NCBI GenBank assembly: GCA_037954235.1
Contig: JBBMOA010000006.1
Location: 26,111,541-26,175,540, forward strand
DNA from: Aulostomus chinensis
Lineage: Eukaryota; Chordata; Actinopteri; Syngnathiformes; Aulostomidae
Direction of reading: 5' to 3'
Length of the DNA: 64,000 bases
Positions 1 to 12,900 of this stretch are shown here, one piece after another. The notes below the pieces were generated by a model that saw only the letters and a program-made list of their open reading frames with translations, ran no database searches and was not told the DNA's origin. Positions within the stretch are counted from its first letter, which is position 1. Each line of letters opens with the position of its first letter. The position numbers and the translations under genes were made by a program.

Positions 1-1170
1 TGCCTACTCAGCGGCAAAACATATTGAAGCTGTATATTAGACAGTTGTTGACTGGCCTCTGAAGTTCACATCTGTCAACATATTGGAAGGTGTCAAAATC
101 TGAACAACAACTAGTCAACCCACCTACTTTAGTTCACTGCCACTTGCATCCTTCCTCTTTTACTTACAGGAAAGGAAAGCTATCAACATCTGTGGTAACA
201 TTAGACATTCATTGAGTGGTTACCTTGAATGAATTTGTTTTCAGTGAGCTCATTTGTCATCAGTTTCACAAAACCATCAACTAATCACACCATTCCATTG
301 AGAGTCTTTGGACTTGAATGCATTTGCCAGTACAGTAAATCCTACAAGGATGCAGCTACAGACATCTGCTGGGCTGTACTGAGCTGGATTCATCCCAAGA
401 TTCTTATTCCAACCTTGTGAGCCAAAGCTGGGTGGCTCAGAGACCATAAGCCCCCTAGTTAGTAAGGGCTTGAGAAGGCTGCAGCTCCACTTAATTGTCA
501 ATTGGTGTTCAAGTGATGACACATATGCTCGTTTTAGGTCCAAGGAGTTTTTGTATCCTTCTGGGTGCTTTTAAATCCAGAGCCACACTTGGGGAATAAG
601 CTACAAAAGCTTTCACTTAATTTGTGGTCATGGATGCCAGATATGGAGAGCGACATTCTATCTCCCGTGAGAAGGCTGGATATCATCCTCTGGATGGAGT
701 GGCGAGGTGTGTATTTGAAGCATCTCAGGGCTATCACGGTAGACCTATTGATGGCAAAATGCTTGTGCTTGTGTGATGCTAAAGAGGAATTGGGGGGGTT
801 CCGTCATAATCTGGAGTCCACAGCTGCCTCGTGTCACTCCATGACTCTGTCCCCCACGTATCCTCCCTAAAATAAAAAGTCTAGACCATGTTCTGGGTCT
901 TGCCAGTTCAGTCAGACAGACAAAACAGCAGATGGAAAGACAGACATGATAAACAAAGCTGAAACTTTCTCCTTCCTGTGAGGACTCACTTCAAGAGACT
1001 CTCTGTAGACTTTTAGACTTTGCTCTTCATGGCAAGACATGGTGTCTATTAAGCCCATTAATAAATAAGGCATGGCAATTGCGCCACCAAAGAAATAGAT
1101 ATCTCACTATTACTTATTTAACTCTGCTGAATTATTTATTGTTTATTCCAAATGATCTTTCTTTTGAGTG
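1..1170. other. No gene recognised; single-copy non-coding DNA
   Basis: I see ordinary A+T-rich sequence with no recognisable gene, RNA or intact transposon. A plus-strand frame of about 100 codons (565-870) resembles no protein I know, and the opposite strand is also partly open across it, so I do not call it a gene. Short frames at 229-420 and 277-543 overlap on opposite strands and look like chance. Confidence 0.6.
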
Positions 1171-1186
1171 TACATTTTCAGCTTGG

Positions 1187-1389
1187 GTATCCCATGTGAG
1201 CGCTACCAGTGGCGTATGATTTGGATAGCCAAGTTCAACTTGGATAAGTTTGTGAGGGGGAACATGCGGCTGCCGGTGCAAACCTACTGCAGGGGCTTGG
1301 AGAAGAGATCCTTGATGATCATGTTACTGACATCAAAGAATAAGTACACCAAAGTCAACAGCCGAGCTGTATTAAACACCCATTGAAAG
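1187..1389 (+). other. Exon-like open segment, unrecognised
   Basis: A pyrimidine-rich tract ending in TTTTCAG at about 1182-1186 is followed by a plus-strand frame open to a TGA at 1384-1386, with G/C-rich third codon positions. The minus strand has a second codon-like stretch in the same place (roughly 1381 down to 1290), preceded by AATACAG and ending in a TAG. Both strands looking coding is what a conserved non-coding element or a decayed pseudogene can give, so neither reading is trusted. I do not recognise either peptide. Confidence 0.15.
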
Positions 1390-2261
1390 ACAGACACAGA
1401 CACGTACTTTCTCTTCCTCTCTCACACTCATTTCCCCTCTATGTCTTCCTTGCTCTGTTCCTGAAACACTCTGGGTCCGTGGGGAAAGATAAATTATGGG
1501 CCTAGTGGCTTTTTGAAGTCTTCTCGGCATCAACACCAATAAACACCAAGCACGGCCCGCCTCCCTGCTCCTAAATTAAGTAATTATTACCTCTGTTGTG
1601 ACTTGACCATGTGTAGCACAGCAACAGTGCATCAGGGCAGGGTTGAAAACCTGGGGTCGGCAATGAAAACAGGCAGTGGGAACAAGTGGAGCATATGCCC
1701 CCTAATGAAGTAAAGACCTTGGCTATCTCCATGCTGAATGATTTACGCTGATGCATAGTGACCTCTGAGAATTCATGGGTCATAGCTTGTGCAGGATTTC
1801 TTCCCTGCTTGGCACACACTGGTATCCTAATGGATGCTAATCACTCAACCTTTAAAAGGTTTGGTGTTTGTTGAGACTTTATAATTTTCATGCCTCTTAG
1901 CTGTGGCAGTTTAAATGAACACAAATAATTAAATACTCTAATCAAAAAACCTTTTGTTATATGGTTAATGCAATATAGTGCTTTGATTTTAAAGTCCAGG
2001 TCTGCTATGCAAGATCTGTTTCTGCTGAACTATAAACTAACAACACTATAGCACTTTTAGCAAATTAAATGCCAAAGTAAAAAAAAAAAAAATCAGAAGC
2101 TTAAACAACAGAATGGAGAAGAGCCAAAGTACACTGGAGAGTGAATTTGAGGGAGAGCAGGCAGCTAATTCTCTTAAAGCCCCTTTAAAGTAATGCCAAG
2201 GGACCTCTCTGGTGCCATTGCACTGGATCGGTCTCCAGGGAGTGATGAGGTGCCATGGCCA
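1390..2261. other. No gene recognised
   Basis: Single-copy A+T-rich DNA. A purine/pyrimidine-biased stretch at about 1400-1450 and an A-run at 2080-2092 are the only low-complexity parts. Nothing else can be supported. Confidence 0.6.
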
Positions 2262-2310
2262 CCTCCTCTCTTCTCCTCTCCTCTCTTCTCCTCTCCTCTC
2301 CTCTTCTCTC
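2262..2310. repeat. Polypyrimidine (TCTCC/TCTTC)n tract
   Basis: About 49 bases contain only C and T on the plus strand, built from CCTCT and CTTCT units. It is a low-complexity homopurine/homopyrimidine tract that can form triplex DNA. Its opposite strand creates an artificial Arg/Glu-rich frame on the minus strand. Confidence 0.9.
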
Positions 2311-2767
2311 ATACGTCACCTGACACATGCCTGTCTGCCTGCTGCAGCAGGAAGATTGTATAACCCAAGTGTGTAAAACAGTCTTTTACGGCATTGTAAA
2401 GATTTACTATTGGAGTAAATAACGGTGGGAGAACAGGGCTTTTAAATGGAACCCAATCAATATGTCAGAGGAGACTGCAGTAGAGGACAGGGCTGTGTCT
2501 GACAACACACACAGGTGGATGCGGCACATCAGTGAGTGGTTCTCTGAAGAAGTTTTGTTTGGCAGAAAACTGCCATAACTGCTACACCAACCCGGGTTTT
2601 TGACTGGTGAGCTGCCAAACCTAGTACACAAGATCAGACATACTTCGTCACACACACCATTGAAGATTTGTTAAAAATCAGAAAACACTCCAGCTTGTGT
2701 GGAATAAACTTAGAGTGAAAAATAAAGCCAAAGCAGGTGTGCCTTAAATCTGCATTCTTCTTAATGG
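2311..2767. other. No gene recognised
   Basis: Single-copy sequence. I see no repeat, splice-flanked open frame or RNA gene that can be supported. Confidence 0.55.
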
Positions 2768-2820
2768 TCTGCAGGGGGCGACCCCACTGGTTTTGCTTAA
2801 AGAAGTTAGATTGTGTATAT
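2768..2820 (+). repeat. Fragment of a teleost interspersed repeat (GCAGGGGGCGAC type)
   Basis: The stretch opens with CTGCAGGGGGCGACCCCACT, then GGTTTTGC and AAAGAAGTTAGATTGT. From memory, near-identical strings (GCAGGGGGCGAC, CACTGGTTGC, AAAGAAGT) recur across percomorph genomes as part of an interspersed repeat. Only this short end is visible before the TATC microsatellite. The family name is not assigned. Confidence 0.45.
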
Positions 2821-2845
2821 ATTTGTACATATATACATTTTTTGT

Positions 2846-2867
2846 CTATATATAGATATAGATATAG

Positions 2868-2925
<58 letters not shown>

Positions 2926-2940
2926 ACACACGTGTGTGTA
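2846..2940. repeat. (TATC)n microsatellite with TA/GATA flank
   Basis: About 14 tandem TATC units occupy roughly 2868-2925. They are preceded by a TATATAGATATAGATATAGA stretch and followed by ACACACGTGTGTGT. The array and its flank are partly self-complementary (GATA against TATC). Such tetranucleotide arrays are typically length-polymorphic. Confidence 0.95.
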
Positions 2941-3510
2941 TAACAAAATGATTCTCCTTGCATCTTGTTTTTTTCAATCGCTACACTTTCTTCTGTTTGA
3001 TATAGTTTCTTCAATTTTCTTCAGCTCAGCATGATGGTAATATGATAAATTGCGGTTTCATTTAAAGTAAAATAGACACTAACACAGGGTTGTGGCTTCT
3101 TTAATGATAAGTAAATATAGTTGTACATTTACACATGCGCGCATATACTTTCATGAATTAGAAGTGTTTTTTCACATGGACGTTCACAAGTGCTCCCATA
3201 CAGAGTTGTTGACATGTAGTGATGGCAGCATCGGTTCGTCAGACCCCACAATTATTGCTTTATTCATTGACATGGAATTACATTTGCATATGCTGTCTTG
3301 GCTCCAGTTAATGTTCTAATTCTGATTTGCCTCTGTGAGGACCCTTCTTTAACATTCAGTAATTCATTAATTCATTCGTTCATTCCCAAGACCCCGATTC
3401 CAAACCCAAACCTTCAAATATCCATTTAAGCCGGAGGGGTCCAGCATTTTGGCCTAACTAAGCACACATACAGGGACGTTTTGAACCTCACAAATATAGT
3501 CAGAGATGGC

Positions 3511-3516
<6 letters not shown>
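2941..3516. other. No gene recognised; small ATTC-rich patch
   Basis: Single-copy DNA. At 3353-3386 there is a degenerate run of ATTC/ATTA units (ATTCATTAATTCATTCGTTC). Nothing coding can be supported. Confidence 0.55.
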
Positions 3517-3557
<41 letters not shown>

Positions 3558-3563
3558 GCACAC
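3517..3563. repeat. (CA)n microsatellite
   Basis: About 20 CA repeats, ending in a CGCGCACAC interruption. It is a simple repeat with no coding role. Confidence 0.95.
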
Positions 3564-6500
3564 TCAGCCCCTATAGACACTCACTAGCTGAGAGACACCC
3601 TGGCCTCATGAGCAATAAATCGCACAGCCCATCTAACAAGTTCATTTCCGGAGGCCAGAGAGGATGGGTCCACTGACTTTAAAGTCAGCAGCCTTGTGAG
3701 GATCAATGGCGAGAGACGGCGAGTGAGGGGCAAGGAATTGAGCAGAGATACAAAATCAATCAGCAATTTAATCGCTTTGGGAGGGGGCGACAGAAAAACA
3801 CAGGACGGGGAGAATTCCAGCGCTTTTTTTACTTAAAAAAGCAGCACTTTGATTTAACCATTTGACGTATAGTATACATCTCTGTTTTATTGAAGCTTCT
3901 CTCTATGACAGGAGAGGCTTAGATCTATTTTCAGACTTAAGATCACACAACTCCTGTTTCTCTCTACACTCTTAGATAAGATTTAGTTAATGTGTCAAGA
4001 ATAGAGCACAGCATGAATGAGATGTTCTATTGTAGAGATTTGGCTTTTAACTATCAGCGTGCTTTTTACAAAGCTTGCGCACGGTGATTATTGCAATCTG
4101 AAAGGATGCATATAAATGAATAAATGCGGTATATGTCTGTGAGGTCAAAGATGAGCTGATCTGGAGAAGTTGATGATGAAAGTGCTTGATGGGGGAAATT
4201 TCTGTGGAGGCAGGGGTTGATTTGGGGCTGGGTGTTGAGGAGGAACTCCTTTAGGTCAATGTCCAAGGCTTGGAATTGACACTATTGAACGAGCAAGCTT
4301 TAGACTAATAAAATGAGTGACAGCCTCTGGCTGCAGAATCGAAGATATGGATTCAGAGGGGGAGGCAGCGGGAAAAGGGAAAACATAAAACCACTTCTCA
4401 AATCAGCTTGGCTAGAGGAAGAGACTTAATAGAAAAGGAGAGAGTTAATTGAAAAATGTGGCTGTCTTTCTGTGAAAGCCTGAGCATTTGAGTGTGTCGA
4501 TTTGAGCCCTTTGTTTCCATATTCCATGTTCGGACAGGCATGTATAGTAGTGTACATAGTGTACAATGTGTTATCCTCATTGTGCATAATGTTAAAGTTT
4601 TTATGTGTTCACTCAAACCAGTGCTAGTCTGCACATATGATTGTTACCATAAAATATGTGTACTTGTGTGTACCGATGTGCGCACAATCATATTTGTGTG
4701 TTTGCAAGATTGGTGGGGCGTAACAGGCTGATTCCTCCAGAACTCAGGCATTGCTGAAACTTAGCAACAGGAGCCAGGGGCCTCCTTCCCCAGAGAGGTT
4801 GGCTGCCGAGACACATTCATTACCAGCCCAGAATCTTGGGCTGGATTAAAAATTAATGCTGTTTACAACAACAAAAGACCCCCCCGTTAAAGAATATGAG
4901 CCCTTCTGAACAATGGCTCCACCAAACCGTGAGCAGATCGCTGACATCTCAAAGGAGAGCGGCGGTTGTGTATGAGTGTGTGTTTGAATTTGTGAGCTGC
5001 AAGTGTTGTGTATTCTCTGTGTATGCACACACCCTCATAGGCAATAGTGATATAAATAATGATACTGTTTACTGCAGCAGGGAGTGAAAACAGCCTAAGG
5101 GCACTTGAATAAGGACAAGATTCTCTCAAAGTCTTGTGCTTTGTCATGCTGTTTTTACCCATAATAAAGGAGCGTGTATTGTCAATGTGCTGTCGGTAGG
5201 TACCTGTGCACGAGCTGGATTTTTGTGTGTGACCCTATCTCTGTTCAGCTCATTGACAAACGCCTGTGTGCTGTGCTGTCGGCTGATTTGTTGGCAAAGG
5301 GACCATGCTTATGAGCTCTATTCAGTGTTAATTAGCACACTCCACAGCGATCATTATATCAGGTTCCTGTGGTGACGTCTGATTGCATTGTCCCTGTGGG
5401 GGGGAGGTGGAGATTTACCAATAGGGGAGCACCACACACATTCAGTACAGTATGTGCACAAGCCCACACTCTCATACATATAAGGAGCCAGGAAATCTTG
5501 CACATGAGTATAAAACAAACACAAAAACGCACAATGTTATAAAGCACAGGGAGGCACTCACATGAACAGCTAGACCCTCCCCCCCGTTAACACCGCACCA
5601 AACAGGTGCGAGGTCAAACCGCGGCGCCAATAATAGATGCTCCTCGTCATTCTCAGAAATAGTTCTCACATAGCCTCTAAATGTTTCAGTAAGCTTGTGT
5701 GCTGTTTGTATAACTGTGACGTGGATAAGGTGAGAGGCCATGTGTGTGCAGGTCAGGGAGATCCCCTCTGTGTGTCCTCAGCCCTGACCTTTGACCTGTT
5801 CTCTCCATAAGAGATCAAGAAAAAGCAGAGGGCCTGACAGCTTACTGTGGTACTTCCTTAGCCTGCGAGGCTGCTGTTTTTGAAAAGCTGTTAAGGCGCT
5901 TAAATATAACAGAATAACAACACAGGCTCTTTTTTTGACAGTGTATGAATATTATAGCCTGTTAAAAACCTCAATTTAAAGGAGTCCCTCAAAAAATCCT
6001 GCTGGGACCACTGAGATGATAGGATGGTGTTATTTCATCGGAAGCCAACAACTCATGGCTATTCCTGAGGGGACAATGGTTCATGAGTGATGTGGCATTG
6101 CATAATGTTGAGGATTGGGGAGATTGTCACCCCAAAACTACCGTCAGTGGTTCCTGATCCGGAGCACCTGTTTTTTTGTTTTTGATTTTTGTTTTCCTGT
6201 AGGCTGCCCTCCCCGGGGCCCTGGTTCAGGTTTCAGCATGTCTTTTCCAAAGTTCTCCAACTGCCATCTCGCAGCCATGCCATCCCGCTGTAACACTGAC
6301 TGACTGACAGGACGCTACGTTTGTCATGTGCTCTACAGCAATGTGCCTTTCTCATCATGGGGCTGTCATCAGGGTTGCACATCTACCAGAATAGCGGTGG
6401 GCTTTGTGTGAGTGTGCGTGCGTGCGTGAGTGTGTCTAGGCCACAGAAATGTAATATATTTGCTGTTGTTTTTATAAAAGCAGAATAAATAATTCATTCA

Positions 6501-7220
6501 TTCAATCTGCGATAAAACGAAGTGAATTCATTCCCTGCAGTTCAGTATCGGTATGCTACACTTATATATTTTCAATCTTTTTTGGTAAATGCAGTAATGT
6601 CAGAGCAATTTGGTGTATTTATACTTTTTGATTAAAAATTCTGTAACTCAGAAAAGTTCATGTGAAAGGTTTGATGGGAGTACATGAATTACAATGAAAA
6701 AACCCTCAATCAGGGCATCTTAAACCATGTAGTGAGGATGAAGCAAGTTTTTTGTGTGCCCCTATGTTTATGTTTATGTATATTTAAGACATTTCAGGAA
6801 ATCTGACTCATTATTTGTACATTTACATATTCAATCATTCAATCTAGTTTTATTTATAAAGCTCAAAATCCTAAATCAACATTTGGATCGAGGGGCTTTA
6901 CAGTCTGCACACAATGTTAGATCCTCTGTCTTTAGAGGCTCGATGAGGGCGAGGAAAAACTTCCTTTAAAAAAAAAAAACGCTGTCAAAAGGCACAAATC
7001 TTGACTGCAGAGTCACAGAGGATGGATCCTGCTCCCTGGATGGGCAGACGTGCAATAGATGTTGCAAGTACACAACAGATGTAACAGACAAAGTTACAGA
7101 GTACAAAACATGATGACAATTCAGAGTTACAAATACAATTTGCTACTCATAGATCATAGATGTATGGAAAGGGTCCCAGCGTTGAGCAGCTTCCCAGGCA
7201 CGTCCTTGTCTCTTCCAGGA
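3564..7220. other. Gene-free single-copy DNA
   Basis: No gene, RNA or intact transposon is recognisable over about 3.6 kb. Minor items are a short hairpin at about 4823-4846 (CCAGCCCA pairing with TGGGCTGG around a six-base loop), a TG-rich patch at 6410-6436, and ATTC-type degenerate repeats near 6488-6506. Every open frame is below about 95 codons, without splice context or recognisable product. Confidence 0.55.
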
Positions 7221-7230
7221 CCCCTCATAT
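7221..7230. repeat. Left target-site duplication of SINE copy 1
   Basis: CCCCTCATAT here is repeated exactly at 7843-7852, bracketing the SINE. A 10-bp direct repeat fits target-primed reverse transcription and fixes the SINE boundaries. Confidence 0.85.
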
Positions 7231-7416
7231 CCATCCATCCATCCATCCATCCATTTTCTTACGCTTATTCCTGTTAAGGGTTGTGGGGGGGCTGGAGCCT
7301 ATCCAAGCGGCTTTCGGGCAAGAGGCGGGGTTCACCCTGGACAGGTCGCCAGTCCATCACAGGGCCAACACATACAGACAGACAACCATTCACACTCCCA
7401 TTCATACCTATGGTCA

Positions 7417-7633
7417 GTTTAGAGCAGGGGTGTCAAACTGATCCAGTAAAGGGCCGTGTGGCTGCAGGTTTTCATTCCAACCAAGCAAAAGCAACACCTG
7501 GTCCAACCAATGAGCCATGTGGACACAGCTTGATTGATTTAAGTAGATTCAGGTGTTGCTTTTGCTTGGTTGGAATGAAAACCTGCAGCCACACGGCCCT
7601 TTACTGGATCAGTTTGACACCTGTGGTTTAGAG
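7417..7633. repeat. 8-bp target-site duplications around the MITE
   Basis: GTTTAGAG occurs at 7417-7424 and again at 7626-7633, exactly flanking the 201-bp inverted-repeat element. Eight base pairs is the diagnostic target-site length of hAT-superfamily transposases. SINE copy 2 has the matching uninterrupted site (TCAATTTAGAGTATCA at about 19238-19253). Confidence 0.92.
7425..7625. mobile_element. Non-autonomous hAT-type MITE (201 bp)
   Basis: The element begins CAGGGGTGTCAAAC and ends GTTTGACACCTGTG. Its two 76-bp arms (7425-7500 and 7550-7625) are inverted copies differing at only two bases, both near the tips, around a 49-bp centre. With 8-bp target-site duplications this is a typical hAT-derived MITE. 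It codes for nothing and would need a transposase from elsewhere. Near-identity of the arms suggests a fairly recent insertion, later than the SINE it interrupts. A transcript of it would fold into a long near-perfect hairpin. It has no orientation of its own. Confidence 0.93.
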
Positions 7634-7842
7634 TATCAGTTAGCCTAGTACCCAATTACATGTCTTTTGGACGGTGGGAAGAAGCCGGAGTACCAGGAGA
7701 GAACCCACGCAGCCACAGGGAGAACATGTACGTAGACTCCATACAGAAAGATCCCATGCCCGAGCCGGGACTCAAACCGGGACTCAAACCCAGAAACTTC
7801 TAGCTGTGAGGCGACAGTGCTGACCCCTGCACCACCGTGCCG

Positions 7843-7852
7843 CCCCTCATAT
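7843..7852. repeat. Right target-site duplication of SINE copy 1
   Basis: CCCCTCATAT, identical to 7221-7230. It marks the upstream (tRNA-head) end of the minus-strand SINE. Confidence 0.85.
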
Positions 7853-9269
7853 ACGTATACAATTTTAAAAAGATTACATTTTTGCATTTGCTTGACTAAA
7901 TTTGGACTTTTAACAAAAATGTAAACACCTACCTAGATAACCAAGTTGAGGAATCGATTACCTCCTTCATGTATGTGCTTCAGTCCACCACATGCATGTT
8001 CTGTAGGTTCCACTGTGGTATTCAGATCAGAGAACAGCCCAGGAGGTATGGTAATGTGTGCTAAGGTGGATACTACATAAAAAAACAATAAGATTGCAGC
8101 TGTTCAGGGGCCCACACCGCCACCTACTGTTCTTGAGGGGACCGCACTTTTGCCATTCATTGCATGCCAACCCACAGACTTACGTTTGTGAAAACCCCCT
8201 TGAAGGAAGTAGTCAGTATTGCATCATATTAACTCAATGCCAGTATTCCCATTATCTCATATTTAAATATTTTCAAGCTTTTACTATTGCATGCTCCTTT
8301 GTGCAGTAATATTCCAATGATATTGTGATAGTATTTAGGTTTGTCTCTGAACACAGAGCTTCACGAAAGCCTCACAGACCAATATTTTAACTGACTTCAC
8401 CTCAACACGTGAATATATGTTGCTTACTAAGAATGAGTCCCTATCAGACATGGGCCTCTGGCTAAAGCACAGAATTCTTTCAAGTCCTAGAAATTCACTG
8501 CAGAAAGGGAGATGTAACTGAAGCCCTGGGTTGGTGCTACAGTAAAGAGTACAAATCTATTCCACAAAGTAGTATGTGTTTATGTTAATCCAATTTATGG
8601 TAAAGGAGCAGCCTGAGGAAAACCTGGGCTTTACCGTGTGTGCCACCTGATCCAATGTTCTGGTTTGGGGCCCATCATGTGATGTGGTTCTTCTCATTAC
8701 ATGTGAAACTGAAGGTTCCCTATGCAGCAGCTGAAGCGTCCTGACTACTCATCCTCATTCAAAGCTTAAGAACCACGGGAGAGGCCATTTGATCACAGCA
8801 ACAATATGAGCCTGATGCTCACAGCAGGTAAATGTAAAAGAATGAGCTTGTGTCTTTGTCAGCTCCTTAAGAGCAGGTGGCTGTTATATTTGTGAATGAA
8901 TCCAAGATCATTTATGAATACCATCCTTACTCGCCTCTCAGTAGGACTGAAATGCCAGCTATCTCACATTCCACCCCTCGTTGCTCACAGCCCCTCACCA
9001 TCGCTCTCTAAATGCAAGACCCTAAGTTACACAACTTGAAAGGGAGACAGAGAGAGAGGGAGAGAGAGACAACACACAATTTTACACTTGTGTGCACACA
9101 AACAAATAAGGCAATATTGATTGGAGCCTTGGCTGCATTCACCCTGATGCTCCTCTCAATAGATCAGTCATGCTCTTGCAGCTTGCCCTGCTGCAGCCCT
9201 GCAGTTTAACACTGCTAGCCTGCTGCAAAGGACACGCTCAGTCCACCTGACGCCTAAATAGCCTTACTA
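7853..9269. other. No gene recognised
   Basis: Single-copy DNA with a short GA-rich patch at 9043-9070. No open frame is convincing and no transposon is recognised. Confidence 0.55.
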
Positions 9270-9295
9270 AACACACACACACACACACACACGCT

Positions 9296-9334
<39 letters not shown>
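9270..9334. repeat. Interrupted (CA)n microsatellite
   Basis: Two CA arrays are separated by GCTCGCGC at about 9293-9300, for 65 bp in all. Confidence 0.95.
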
Positions 9335-9970
<636 letters not shown>

Positions 9971-12900
9971 ACTCGTATCACTTCATGCTTTTACAAATCT
10001 GACAAGATACGCTTGTACGCTATGGATAGACAAACACATGCACGTAAACATTGCATGAAAAAACCTGACATGCGATTTCTGTTTGACCTTTCGCAGATTA
10101 AATTCCAAGCACCGTTGACTATACATGCACTATTTCTCTCCCAGAGAGAACCTGTAGAACTAATCCTGGTTATGCTTGCTTTTAATTTTCTTTCATAAGC
10201 CCCCCCCCCACACACACACCTCTTGGCCATTGCTTCCCACTTGTGCAGTTCTCAGAGAAGTTAACTGCGGCTGCATCTGTTGCCTGCGTGGCTTGTCTGC
10301 GGATTAATGACCTCATTAAGGAGGCCAGGGCCCCTTTTCACCACGTTGATTTTTTGTATTGTTTTTCTGTAATCACAAAGAAACACACTGATGTATGTAC
10401 ATGTATAGTAGAAAAGACATGATAAAACTGTAAGTAGAAAAAACTGTGTGGAAAAAGATCAAAAAGTACATATACTGTACAGCCCCTCATATTGGCTAGA
10501 AAAAGTATTTTCACAATACCAAATGGATCCATAATGATCTCTTGAGTGCATGTTGAGAATCATAGGTACAACTAAGGACATGTAAAGGCTTAAAGTGTTG
10601 ATAGCTGTCTTGGCTCGTCACACTCAACTGTGGTGGCTGCCACTTTTTCCTCCCACCTCTCCTCCACCAAAGCTGCCTCCCTTTTATCCCAATTTGGATT
10701 TTGTGGCTCCACCAAAATGATGGAAACATCCCGTTGGAATCCTGTGAGTGATGGCACAGATGATATATGCAGGATTTTTGACAGTTGATGATCTGTTTGG
10801 CCTAGCAGTCATCAGTAAGTGTCTAAGACAGTAGAAGTCCACCGGAGTGAGCCTAATGATTTAATATTCTGTGGTAAATCATTTCAATCATCACTCTCCT
10901 TCATCAACTCACAGAATGATTTAGGGTGGACAGCAATGACGTGATGGGACGACCACAAATTACTCTACATGAGACCAGAAAATGTGTTTTGCTGCACATG
11001 TAAGAAAACTTACCAGCAGAGCCAGGAGAACGTGTGAGAGAGAGGAAATATATTGTGTCTGGAAAATTTTTTTGTTAATTTGTTATTGTAAAATGATGTA
11101 ATTCTGTATCAATGTAGTGTTTTTCTGTTACCAGACATAAACCTCTATTATGGTCAACAAAACATTTTATTTTCCCATAAAGTGAGCCACTCCACTTGGA
11201 ACACACACATCACATCATAGCAGCACGAAACACACACACACACATACAAACACACACACACACACCCTGTGACGCTGTGTCTCCTGTATGACACATGCAC
11301 TGTAACACTAAAGTGTTTACAGGAAACATCATCCTAGTTGCTCTTGTGTTTGCCTGTTCGGGCCCTGCGGGGATGGAGGCCACCTCACCACCGAGCAGCA
11401 CTGCATGTGTCTGCTCATGTAGGACATGCCCTGGACATGCACACACAACCAGCATCTCATGCCTGAGTGAGCCTGCTGGCGGGCCCTGGACTGGAAAGGT
11501 TGCTGAGAGCGGCCTGTAAAGGCAAGAAAGAGTTAAAGTGGCACATTCCTGAGTTTAGAGGGTGTTACTAATATTGGAGTTTATTAGCGGAGGAGTGTGG
11601 CCTATACATTCACATTTGGAGTATTCAGTGCATGGCTCCCTCTCTGACAAACACACACACAGACACACACACACACAGATCGGCACAAACAAGTGTGCAC
11701 TTTTTAGAGGAGATACATTAACAGACGCCTCAGCAGGGCTCTGTTGTTGCTGCCCACCTGTGTTTACCTGACTGCTTCTAACTGAATTTCTGTCCTAAAG
11801 GCTCATTTATGCTCAGCGTCAGATACAGATAGAGCCTTCTCCTTCAACTGGTTCCATATTTGTGCACACTTCCTGAAAGCTATATGTATATAGACAAAAC
11901 AGCACAAATCATGGGGGCAGTGCAAGGCAGCGAGACCAGTGAAATGCGACAAAAACCTTGAACTTTTTGAGGAGAGCTTGTGTGAGTTGAGTTGCACCCA
12001 TTCTGTTAAAAGGGATTAGGGATTATATTGGAAACGAGTATGAGTTGGTCAGAAGCAAAGGAAAAGCTGTGTTCCATGTATTGTGTGACATTCATGCCAA
12101 CCTAACAGACGCATGGGCTAATGAGGGCATTCACAATGTATGAAATTCTATTAATATTCAAACATAAAGGGAGTATAAATAAAATTGATAATAGGTAGTA
12201 ATTGGTAGTAACAACACAGTGTTGTGTTTTTGTATGCAAAGCATACATGCGTGAACAAATAGTATTCTATCTGTATTTGATTATCAATATCTCTCTTAAA
12301 GAACCCACTTATGCAGTATTCCTGTTCATACACATGTCTATGACCTTTACTTAAACACCCGAAAAATTAAAACTGTAATCTACAAACTATTATCTTTTAA
12401 TTTCTTATAAACAGGTCTCTGACAACTCTCCCCACACTTGAACAGCCCGTTCAGATTGGTTTCGTCAGCCAGTTCTCTGTGCAACTCTCAAGCCGCTCCA
12501 TAAATATCCCACTCTTGCTTGTGGTGTCTGAAATTGCTATTTGCATAGCTCTTAACATAGTATTGGTGTGGTGTTAGCCGTCGTTTGAATGGCAGAGGGG
12601 AAGAGGAGCAGGGTTAACAAGTGCGTGGCAACAGCCCACAGTGCAAAGCTTGTCACTCACAGAAACAGAACTCCAGATTGTTCCGTTGCCTACTGAAGTG
12701 TCAAGACAATGTGGAATTTGACTTTCAGGTTTAAAGAGCACTAAAGACCACAAGTTTCAGATTGCTCATCCTTTAGCTGGTCTGGTACATTTCTCTGTGG
12801 TGTGGTGGAGGTAGGGAGCTGTTGCTGGGTTGTATCTGGATTTCATCACCACTGAATAATCCTGCTCCCAATTAACTCACTGAGAGAGAGGTAAGTGAGG

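Larger units (their letters stand above)
7231..7842 (-). mobile_element. tRNA-derived SINE, copy 1, split by a MITE
   Basis: On the minus strand this begins at 7842 with a tRNA-like head (GGCACGGTGGTGCAG as A-box region, then GGGTTTGAGTCCC as B-box region). It continues through a body with TCTTTCTGTATGGAGTC and ACTCCGGCTTCTTCCCAC, and ends at 7231 with CTTAACAGGAATAAGCGTAA and a (GGAT)n tail. The head suggests RNA polymerase III transcription. The simple-repeat tail suggests mobilisation by an RTE-type LINE, which is inferred because no LINE is present here. Removing the nested MITE and one copy of its duplication leaves about 403 bp. Perfect 10-bp target-site duplications flank it. The B-box region carries a 12-bp tandem duplication (7765-7788). 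I know this as a very common percomorph SINE type but do not assign a family name. Confidence 0.88.

Noticed and set aside
2868..2925. CRISPR-like regular repeat
   Set aside because: It is a plain TATC microsatellite without spacers. The organism is evidently an animal.
7160..7631. Frames of 93 and 116 codons
   Set aside because: They lie inside the SINE and its nested MITE, which code for no protein.
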